Shown piece by piece: positions 50,401 to 62,400 of a DNA stretch of 64,000 bases (the stretch's first letter is position 1; each line of letters begins with the position of its first letter). The notes beneath the pieces were generated by a model. The model made no database searches. It had not been told where the DNA came from and was given only the letters and a program-made list of their open reading frames with translations. This stretch comes from Gorsachius magnificus. Lineage: Eukaryota; Chordata; Aves; Pelecaniformes; Ardeidae. Made by a program: the position numbers and the translations under genes. The stretch covers positions 2,712,610 to 2,776,609 of the forward strand of contig CM067095.1 of assembly GCA_034008185.1 (NCBI GenBank), written 5' to 3'.

Positions 50401-53400
50401 CTTTCTCTATGAAATTAAGCACTTCCAGTTTACTGTTAGATGCAGTCCTCCATTGGAAGAGAAAGAATATAATTTTAATTATCCACGCTGGCCTGGGAAG
50501 TGGGACACGTGGATTGGTTTGCTCTTTGAGAGGTTCTAAGAAAAGAATTTGGGGACAGAATTCTGCATTGTATATATTGTCTTAGCTCCGTTTAAAGCCA
50601 ATTATCTCACCACTAGCAATTTGGGAGCACGGGTGCTTTCAGAAGTACTTGGGATGAAACTGCATTAATAAAGAAATACAATTAATATAAAGTACGTACT
50701 GTAGAACTTTAAAGTTCACAGATAGCAGAGAAATGGAATCATACATATATCTAGCCATATAAAATACTGAACCTACATATAATGTTCCAGAAACATTGTG
50801 CAGTTCTGAAGAATATCAGATGAAAAGGCAGTCTGGTTTGAGCAGCTGGAGATAAGGGAATCACATGTTCTAAAACATATTGGTGTTCTAGGTCTACAGG
50901 TGGAGAAATTCTTTTATAAGATTCCAGATGTTTGAGGAGGCTCAAAGCCTATGGGGGGGAAAAAAAAGAAAAATAAGAAAAACAAAAAGTAAGGAAAAAA
51001 GCCCCAAGATTACTATATTTCTCCCTGCTCCCCCAGTAAACATGCCCAAGTCCTGGAGACATATGGTTTTTTGGAAGAGCTGATACATCTCTTTATAGAG
51101 TTTTTACCCCTGCTATGAGCCACTGCTAAGACACAGCCTAGAGATCACTATTTCTTGAATGCTATTTTCTGAATGAGACCAGTGTAGATAGAATCATTCA
51201 GTTAATTTCAGCAGACCTTTGGATAACTACACTAATAAATAGACAAAACAATACAGATGCCATGAGCAAGGTTACAGCAACATATTTGGATGTACCTGAT
51301 TCAGCTGGATACTGGTGTTCTTTTCATCAGCATTTTGTATCACTTTCAGGACAATTTCAATAGTTTCATAGTCATAAGGATCAAGCTGTTCAAAATAACA
51401 ATCTATTTTATAAGATCTTATATGATTGTTTAGTAAAAACATACAACTGATTAAACTTTTTCCAGTTTTAATACCAACTATATTGACGTAACACTGAAGA
51501 AACAGTGTAAGACAGACTTCTCTAAAACAAAAGACTTCCACTTCATAGTCCTAAATCCTAAAAAAATTGTCAGGATATTGCAGAAAGACCAAACAGCAAG
51601 TGATGAAAAGAAAAACCAAAAAAACCCCAACAAAACCACCTCCCCAAGCCTAAAAAACCCCCAAAACCCAACCAAATAAGAACCCCAAAGATATAAATTT
51701 TTTTGCCTGTATCTATTTTTAATGTAGCACTTTGAAATATTTCCAGTGTGCTATGATTTTTAGAACTGACTCTTTTATTATTTTCTGGTTTTTTTTTTTT
51801 TTAAAAGAAGTTGGGAAGAAAGACTCTACCTGTCTTTAAAGAAAATTAGATAAGTTGTTCTATTATATTTGTTCTAAAGAAGTAGAAAAATGAAACTTAA
51901 CTTTTACATTCTTTAGCAGAATTGGAAAAAAAATAACCTTTTCAAATTTCTGTGGAATTATTAATCTGTCATTCAAGTGACATTGAAACTAGATACATAC
52001 TTCAGGGATTCTTTTAGCTTGTTTTATGTGTGGTTTTTTGTTTTGTTTTGTCTTTTTTTTTTTTTTACCTTGTACAATATTCCACTGAGGCTAGTGATCA
52101 GGTCTTTCGTGCTTTTCAGAAGAGGAATTATTTCTAGTGCTTTAGCTAACAACGTGGAATGAGGTTGCTTCTCACTGTATTCTGCAGAGTCATGTTCAAC
52201 ATGATTTGTATTAGCATTCTGGAGAAGAAGTGTTTCAATGCAAAGCTGCAGTGCGGCATCACTGTCCAGCATGAAAGTACTAGAAGAGGACAGAATGTTA
52301 TTTTGTCTGTGACCTTTGGTGTCATCAAGGTGCTTATTTCTTTATGAATAACTTCACCAGAGATCAGTGTATATTCTGATTAATACTTTAAAAACAAACA
52401 AACAATTTGCATATTACATTAATTAGGATCTGTTTAAACTAAAATAGATTTCAGTAGGCATGGTTATTATTACAACAACAGTTAAACACAATTGATTTGC
52501 TTCAGTTATTACCTGCAGTAATTCAATATGAGATCTGTGTCTACTTTTGGATTTTGTACCAGCGTTCTTAGGAGTTCCTTCTTCCTTATTGGTGGCTGTC
52601 TAAATACAGTCTCAAAAGAAATCTGCAGATAAATAAACATTTTATCTTCTTCCCAGAGATGTCATTTAGACAATATCAAGACCAATTAATTATATAGTTA
52701 ACTTTTAATGTTTTCTGTAGTTTCAATTTAGAGATTTTCAGGGTAGGAAAAAGCAGTGCATTTGCTTACTATGCCCTGTGCCAAGTAATACTTAAGTGCT
52801 TACAAGTTCTTTTATAGCACCCTCAATTATTGCATTTGTCAGTTTCTGAGGTTTATTTAAGCAGACAAGCAGAATGAAAAATTAAAAACAACCCCCCCCA
52901 ACTTTCCTTATATTTGAATGGGAAATCTGTCTAAAAATCACAATACAGCTCAGAATTTACTGACATTTAATTAGTTAATAAAACTCTAAAATAAATAAAG
53001 AAAAAAAAAAGAAAAAAAAATCAGACTTACACCAAATTTGCCAAGTTGGATACCCCATTCTGCATCAGTAACCAATTCTTGGAATTTTTTTTTTTCTTCT
53101 GCTTCACCACATTGGTTAGCAAGCTGTACTCCAACCAGAGCTACTGCCTAAAAGGAGTGAGAGGGGAAGTGAACAGAAGTGTAATAAATCTGAAAATTGG
53201 GAGTCCTAAGGTCTAAATCCTTAGAGGAACTTAAAACAATTCACAGATGATCACGCAGCTGTGTAAAATGAAAACAAACCTCACAGAAGGTAGTATCAGG
53301 ATTACCCCACCTCCTGAGTTGGCAGTTCAAAGCTACTTTAAAAATTAGTTTCTTTCTCAAAAATATTTTTAGTATTGTACTAGTGAAACTAATACAAAAG

Positions 53401-56400
53401 GTATATTTTGGACATCTTTTCTCCAAATGTATGTTGCTCTCCCTCCCCATTTCTTTGTTATGCTTTACTTCCCATCTTCCATTATATTTTAATAGATATA
53501 TTTATTTATTCCTTCCATGCTTGGCAACTGCTGTCAGAGAACAATTTCTCCAGAATATAATACAGGTGTAAATAATGGTGGGACCCAAAATAAACCATTT
53601 CAAGCTTTGGAATAAGTCATGATGAGGTAACCTAACACTTGGACTTACATCACGGTAACTATTCACAGCAACTGCCTGTGCATAATCTTACGCTGTGGTA
53701 AAGAGAGGAAGCTTCTCTCTCAGTGGCCCCCTAAATGAGGAACTTGTTCAAACAGCCGGGCCCTTAACAATGGCAAAGTATTGCACTTCCATACGATATT
53801 GCTGACATCTTTTTAAAAGGAACTCAAACATTCTCTATTGGCTGATGAAATACATTGCCTTGTGAATTTACCAAAACTTTTCTGTAATTTTGCCATGTAT
53901 TGTTTATGACATCCCACAGCTTATTGAACATATCTTCCTTGGGCAAAATTGTGCAATAACCCAATGCCAGCTTCTGGTCTATGAGACGACAGTTGAACAC
54001 CTGTGGTTTAGGGAAGGAAAAAAAAAGTTATAAACTTTAGGAATTTATTTTAATTTTAACTCTTTATACAAAGTATAATACATAAAAAGTGCTCTGCAAT
54101 TTAAAGGTATATTGGGCCTTTAAATTAGAGGGGGAAAAAAAAGAATAAAAATGCATTTCAGGTTTTAGACTTAAAATCTAAATATACTGAAGTCAGTCCA
54201 AAAGTAACTTCCCTTGGTCTAAACTGCTTTAGAAGATGGTGTCTTGCAGGTTTTGCAGGTAGCTTTTTTTTAAAAACTCCCCACAACTAGAAGCAGCCTA
54301 CAAATCTAAAATGAAACCAGGATTGAAAATGCGGTAGAGAATACCTACAGATCATAAAGGCCATTACTGTAATTTAAGAGTCCTTAAAGGATCCCACAAA
54401 GATGAAGCTCCAATTACACATAAATTTTCAGGGAGAGCAACTAGTGTACAATCAAAGAGCCATAGTCCGTAAGCAGCTCAAATACACCAGGGCTACCACA
54501 CGGGGCTGCCAACATGGTGGTGTCTGTTCAAAGGCTGTTCAGAAACACAAGCTCCAGCTCTGGTAGGGAGCAAGGCAGCTGGAACCGCAGAGGCCAATGC
54601 TGTCAGGCCATCCAGCCCACCCTTACCCCATTCTGATATTGAGACATGAGGCTGTGGAACCAAACCCCTTCACCTTCTCTACGGTTTTCCAAAGCATGTG
54701 ATTTTTCCAAAATGTGTGGGTTTTGTGGTGTTTGGCCATAGGACAATTTCACAATGGGCTTCTGCAATAGGAAGGGTAGCCGCTTTCTTGATAGAGCAGA
54801 AGAAAGGAGCTCACTCTTGCCCTTTTCAGAGCATTCTTACCTTGTGTAGTAAGGTCATGATAGTGGTCATAATTAATGAAGTACTCTTCTGTTTCATAGC
54901 AATGAGAAAGCTTTTAGTTTCAGCTAGCATATTGCCATCATGTAGCTATTAAAAAAAAAAAAGCATGCTGTTAAAAAAAAAATCCTAAGCCTTCAATTTC
55001 TCTTGTCATTTATAGCATAATAGGAGGTAACTATAGTAATTGTATTTTCAGATTTATTTAAGGTCTTATAAAGATGTCTTCTAGGATTTCTGTTTCCCAG
55101 TGCTTTTGAACTGAGGAGTGTTTCTTGAAAATTCTACTTGCGACTTTTCCCATACTAACTAATGATAAAACAATGTGAAAAAACATAATAAACCATTATT
55201 AACATTCATTTTATTCCTGGCCTCCCTGCAGAGACCAGAAGTTTAGTTCTGAACATACTTTGCAAAGAGAAACAGAGGACCGTGAGAAATAGGGAATAAA
55301 CTACTAGCTCCTTTCACAAAATGACTCAACATCTCACAAGCAGTAGTAATTTTTAAAAGGTCATGGTGATAGCCTCTCCCATACCTATCAAATTCTTGCA
55401 GAACTATTCTAAACTTGCTAATAGTTGGTATACTTCTAAGACTTACTCTTATTCAGCATTGTCCTTGCCATACCTTTTCACTCAGGGACAAATCCATGTT
55501 ATTAGATATACCATGCTGAAGACAGGATCCAAATGAACAGACTATTAGCCGCAAAGCTAACTCGCACTGACTGCACTCCATGAGGTTCTGTAGCACTGCC
55601 CAGATGGGAGTTCTAGCTGGGAGTAGAAGGTTCTGTCCTGTGATGTATTTAAAAAACACACAACCCCAGAAAATAATTAGTATATTTATATTAAGCATAT
55701 TGTTCTTGGAATTAATATCAGAGCAGTTTCTTTTTTTCTTCATTAAATTTATGACACAAGATCAGCCTTAGCTCCCTTTGAAACCTTACATTTTCAGGGC
55801 TTTTAATTTAATATAGACTTGCATTTTAGTTCAAAAACCAGAAGTTGGTCATCTCCTTCAAAAGGCTGTAATGGATCCTAGCTCATAGTAGTAGAACTTT
55901 TGTACTGAAGTACAGGCTTTGAAAACATGCCCAAAATCACATGGCTGAATGGTAGCAATTACCATCCAAACTGGTGTCTTCTGGGCTGAACCAAACTGTC
56001 CTCCTAAAACATGGCTTTAAGTGGAACATCTAGACACCTATTTAAAAAACTGAGTTAGTTGTGCCTGCATCCCTGTTTTCGAGTGGTCTGTCTTATACTT
56101 TTAGCATGGTGAATCTGCCATCACGATACCTTTAACAAATGTGCAGTTTGCCAGGCTTGTAGAGTCCAAAGGATACAGCTTGTTCTCTGAAAGACAGACA
56201 AATACACGTCAGCAGCGTGCCATGATCTCAGCAACACTATGAAGCCTGAAAGCACCTTAAAAATATTATACTTCAGGGACAGTACACAAAATAAAGGCAC
56301 ATGAACTCTAAGAGCCAGGACTGCTATTTTTCACTGTGCTTAATCAGAAGTTATTTTATAGGGGGAATATCTTTTCAAATGCTCAAAGGAATACAAACCA

Positions 56401-59400
56401 ACAGTTTGCACTAACTATTGTGTGTGCAAATCCCTTTACATAAACACTTCATCTGTGAAGGTAATATCTCTATTCAAATCAATCAAATAAACATATCCTT
56501 TATAGGTAGATTTAGCACTGTGCAACAGTATTTGCAGTTACACGCTTTTTAATACACTAACGACACATTAGGAAGGAAAGCATTTCCATCAAGAAGTATT
56601 AAAAAGAAATAATTCTAAAATACTCAGTGTTGCTTTTAGAGAGCTGAAAGTGTCTTTTTTTCAGCACCTACAATGTTGTAGAGTTCTGTTTATAATACTT
56701 GAGATTTTCAAAAAGTTGTGTGTCTACAACAGTATATAATAAAAGGTCAACCATTTTAGAATAAGCTGAAATCAATCTTGATAAAATCTGGTCTCCATTA
56801 GTGGCTACCAGAAGATGTCTAGAGAAGATCATAAGAACAGAGGAAGTTTATAGTAACACTTCTCCAGAGCGTTCTCCATGTCTTCAGGGATTCATCATTC
56901 AGATTCAGACCAAAGTCATCTTTACATTCTATAGCCTTCCCCAATGGATATTTCCTCCATGAGCTTGTCTAACTGAGATTTGAGATGATAATTTCCACAG
57001 ATGTGCTGAATTTTTTATATTGCTAGATAAAAATCAATATGAAACACAGATTATATATTGACTCAATGTTCAGGAAAGCAAGTTTACCACAAACAGGCAG
57101 AAGAGAAGAAATAGTTTCATATGCAACTGGAAGAGCTATCTGTGGATCAAGAACTATCCCATCTTCATTAAAGAAGTCATCATAAGTCCACTCTTCATAA
57201 GGATCTTTATCTCCTCCAAAAGATGTTGTCTAAATGAGAACATTGTCAAAAGTACACAAAATAAGAACAGCAGCTAATATGACTACTAACAAACTAAGTG
57301 TTGCAAGAGATTCCAGTTTTTGAATACAGGAATAGAACATGATCTTCTATTTGAAAATGGATCCTACTCTGCTACTTTTTGTTAAATGGCCAGTAGCATT
57401 AAACACATTTCCGACTTAGAGTGGTCACATTTCTCTTTAATGTTGCAGTTATTTAGTTGTACTGCCAAAATGGATTCTTAATTAATTTAATAGAGGCTTT
57501 CACAAACATTCTTGGCCAAATATTATAAGCAAACATTTTCCAAATGGATAATTTTTTAGAGAAATAACAGTCAGTGCATAAATATGCTTGCCTAGCCACT
57601 TTGGTCTATTCCACTCAAACTGTAAGAGCCCATTCATTTCAAGTAGCCTAAAGTGCTGCTTGACCTGAACAAAAAACAAAGATGCTATTCAAGAACTTGA
57701 TCCATCTTAAAGTCTTACAAAACTGTTGGGAAAGTCTTCACATAATACATGCATTTAAAAATCAAACACTCCCTGCCATATTTTACCTATTTAAAAAACC
57801 AAACCAAAACAAACCAACAACCTTTTCAAAAGTCAGCTCTCAATGCTCTCTAGCAGTCCTGGCAGCAGATACTCAATAAAATCACTAATATTTTCAGTCA
57901 CATTAGCAGGGTTTATTATACTTAAAGGTAAGTGGAGAATGCTACTTGTGCTTGTGCCATAGCTGCACTGCTTTTAGTACTCAAATCAGTTTACTCTTTA
58001 CACTGAAGTACACACATATTCAGGGAAATTTTTATTTGTAGAGCTGTGTGGGGTTTTGTTGTTGTTTGCTTTTTAAATAAACTGATTAAATATTGCTGGA
58101 GAAATAGGAGAAAAAAAATGTATGCACAATGAACATTACTCAGTCATTACATGTATTAAAAAAAAAATATTTAAGTTAGCAGAAAATACCTTAGCTGTAA
58201 ATCCATAGTTTTCTATTTGGCACTGTCTGTAAATTTCCTTGGCAGCCAAAGTATATTTACATAGTTCCAGAGAATCTAATAGCAAATCTGTAAAAATATT
58301 AATATTATTAGTATACTATGAATGGAAGGTTGCTATGTCCTATTAAAAGGAAACAATTTTTTGCAGCACCTATTTTTACAGAGGCATATATGGAAATTAA
58401 CTTTGTTTTCATGTTTATTAAATATTATTTGGAAAGTTGGATTCCCAACATGAACACAAATAAACAATAACAATAATTACCTGGGCTACATACTGTGGCT
58501 GCTTGGCAAGCCATTTCATAAATAACTGCTGGAAGATTCATATCTTTAGGAGTGATCATTGGAACATCAGCTCCCAACATATGACAAAGCCTCTGACATG
58601 CTGAAAACAGCAGCTTCCCTGTTTCTTCATTACAGTGATTTTCATAGGACTCCCTATTTCCAAAAAAAAAAAAAAAAAAAAAAATTATGTTAAAAATTTA
58701 AAAAAAAATTGTCCTTAGGGCTTTTACTTAAGGCCACATTCTGTTCTAATTATTTAATTCTTTTACTTATTTCACCTATATTACTTACTGCAATTAAAAC
58801 TTCTGTGACTGAAGTGAAAATATACTGTGGAGCTTACCTTAGAGATATATACCAAAGTGCACAGAACACGTCAATAATAAGAAATATACTTAATATTTTC
58901 ATCTCCTGTCTTTTGGGGGGAGGCGGTAGTAAGTTTAAATTTTCTGACAACCTAAGCACATGGCAGAGACCACCTAGAGACCATGATGTGGTATGTGTAG
59001 TCAGGGTACAATAGTTTTCTTCTATCTGTGTAAGCTGAGAAGCTCTCGTAATGGTTATTTAATATTGTGCCTTACTTATCTCTCACTATAAAACCGTAGG
59101 GAATATTTTTATTTAGTAATCATGTTATGGCAAAAACCAATAGCAATTTTCAGAGACAACTTAACCCTACACTTAATATTGCATACAAGCAATGTAAGCA
59201 TATTGCTTACACACTTTATAGAAAAAACTCACCTTTCCTTTGCTCTTGCCAAAGTATCAGAAATAGTACAGAAAAGCCCATTAAAAGTTATAATCTTCAA
59301 AACATCTGCAGTTTTACCTGCATATCTTTACAGCATCTTCAACTTTTCCAGCATCTAGCGCTCTCAAGGCCAGTTTTTCTCCCAGTTCTTGCTCTGACCT

Positions 59401-62400
59401 TTGCAGGAGCAAAGCCAGTTTATATAACCTTGATTCAGTAGAACGGTTCTTGGTTTTACCATCTGCTGAACTACAATTCATTGTTTGTGCTTTTCTAGGC
59501 TTTGACAGAGATCTGACAGTTTCATAAGCTTTTATGTGCTTCTCAAGAAGCTTAGACATCAGTGAAGGATTCCTAAATTCTTCGACCGAAAGAAAGATAT
59601 CAAAATCTTCCTGCAACAAAACAACATTATATATTTGTATTCATGTAATTTCCTTTAAAAACATTGGGGGCTTTGTTTGTTAAAATGTTTGTATTTCTTG
59701 TTTCATTCTTAGAGGAATACTCTAGAGGTTCAGCACAAAGTTGACTTTATTAGTTTCTACCAATTACTGATTTATGTAATAAATTACGAGAATTTTGCTA
59801 GGCAGTAGGTAAGCAAAATAAAAAAGCCCTGAAGGATACTGCATGCTCAAATGCTGTATTAAATAATTTAAGTCTACAAACCGTAGTAAGACCTTAATAA
59901 CATATCACAGTACTCCATCATGAAATCTTTGAAGTGTTAGCAATTAAGACTTTTGGAAGAGTATCTAATTTTCTGGTTTAAATGGACAACTGAGTTCTAG
60001 TAATTGGGAACTTTCCCAGGCACTATTTAAATTGCTAGATTAGCCTTAGAATCTCTTTGAAGTCAATGATAAAAACAACTTTTGCACATAAGTTCTAAAT
60101 ACAATTAATTTTTAATATCATCCATGCTATAAGAACAATTGGAATAATTACAGTAAATCAAAGCAATTTGAAACTATAAAGATACCTACCTGCAGGGTAG
60201 CAAGTGTTTCAAACATCTTTAGGTTTGCTTCACATTCATCTTTCTTCAGAGGATTGTCTGTTGCAGGACAAAACCAGTTACTTCCTGACTCCATTTACAA
60301 AGAAAATATAGGATTTTTAAGTTGTAGCTTACCTTTTTGAATGTTGAACAGGAATTTAAGGATTTCCACGAGTGTCTTAGTCATAAACATTTGTGTTTTG
60401 CTCTGCAGGAAAGGAAGAGGTTAATGTTTTGGTCAAAGTATTGCCAGTAACAGACAGTGACCCTCAGGCTTCCACTCTATTAAAATACTATGCAATGGTC
60501 TACAAACATCTTAAGCAACAATTCTTAAGCCTAAGATAAAACCAGTTGAAAAGCAAGGGAACATAAGGTTACTGTAAAACTGCATCCTTTATAGAAATAG
60601 CAAATATTTTATAGCTGTAATTTTGTATATACTCCATGCAGTCTGTTGCCTCTCATGGGAGTTTGCAAAATATCCACCCTTCTCCCTTTGTTCTTCCTTC
60701 CCTTACCCAGAATAACTCCCTAAACCAAGTGTTAACAGAAATTCTCTTCTGTGGTTGCAAGACAGTAATGTATACTGTCAACTGTGAAGCTTCAACCCAC
60801 TTTGGTGCATGGCAAAACCATACCTACAGTTTTTAAATAGATGTTTTCCAAGCAGCTAAAGAAAGAACTGGAAAGCATATAGGACTAGATGTATAATAAT
60901 GCAGCAGAATTTATAAATTATTAATTGAATTCAGATAACCATGCCACTGTGTGGAGATGCCTTTAAAAATAACACAAATAATTGTACAGTATACAGAATC
61001 AGAATAAAATCAAGCTGGAAGAGGCTTCAAGAGGTTACCTAGTCCAATCTCTTGCTCAAAGCAGGACCAGTTCATCATCTCTTTTTGCTGAAGACACTGT
61101 TTTTACATTTGCATCCCCTAGCTTTTTTTAAGCATCTGGGTAAGAACAGTATTTAGAATAATTTGTGCACACACTTTATGATGTGAAATTACTTGGTACC
61201 TCTTCAGAATTATCTGCTTTATTCTGTAATACCAGTGTTCCCCATACAGTCAATCTCTCAGCAACTTTCTCGGCTTCGGGAAGAGTCAGAGATTTTAACA
61301 AAGTCAGAGATTCTTCTCCCTGAAGAGTGGGGGGAAAAAAAAAGTAAAACAGAAATAATCAAAAGAAAAGGGCGTTTGCTTTTGGAAAAGCTAAGATATG
61401 TGTAATCCCTTGCTTTGATACCCAATTAGACATCATGCAACCATTGTAAGATTAATCTTCTGCTGATGAACTTCAAATCTCTTTAGAAAATACATTTACT
61501 GTGACACTACTTCCTTAAACTCCCTGAATAGTTTTTACTAAATCTATGAGGCTTTCAACAAAATCTATGTGCTTACTCATTACTCACTAAGGGTTATAAC
61601 AGGCAAATTAAAATGCAGTTTTGTTCATTGGCAGTTATGCAACATTTTTAAAACAGTATGATTATCAAGAATACCATGGGCTAATAAGGCAGAACAAATG
61701 TTAACATGAGAAACACTGTTTTGCAGAGGAGTTAATTCGATTCCTTTAATCAAAAAGCGTCTTTTTCTTCAGGTCAGAGAGATCCCAATATCGTAACTAG
61801 GGACAACCACATGGTATCAAGGTTTTCACACCTACTATAATGTAGCAAGTAAAGTCAAGTGTTTCTAGTAAGGACATCAATGTAATTTAAAGATAACAGG
61901 TTTTTTGCTACACTGGACTTGAAATTAACTTGGAAGAAAACTTCATACTAATAAATAAACATTGAACACCCTGTAAGACGAGACAAACATTCAGGTGCTC
62001 TCAGTACTAAAGGAGCAGGTCTGTACTCATGTGTGGTACCGTTGCATTAAAAGAAAGCATTTCTCAGAAGAAAGAAATCTTTTTTGTTGTTGTTGTTCTT
62101 GGCAAGAAAGCAGCTTGCCCAAAAACAACTCTAGCAAAAACAGTACATGAAAATATGTAGAGACTTCAATTCCAAATTGGTCTTGTATATTGTGGATCAT
62201 AATTTTCATCCTTTTTTGCCACAAAGAAAGGATGCCTCATGATGTTTAAAACTCTGACAAAGGTCTCGTTTTCAATGCTCAGTATAGGCAGTTATGTATA
62301 AAATTAATAGAACTGTAATAAAAACACCCCCTGATATATAAACCATGTATATATCAGCAAGTAGTATAACTTGTCCCTGTTTTGAAAATAGGCCTTGTTG

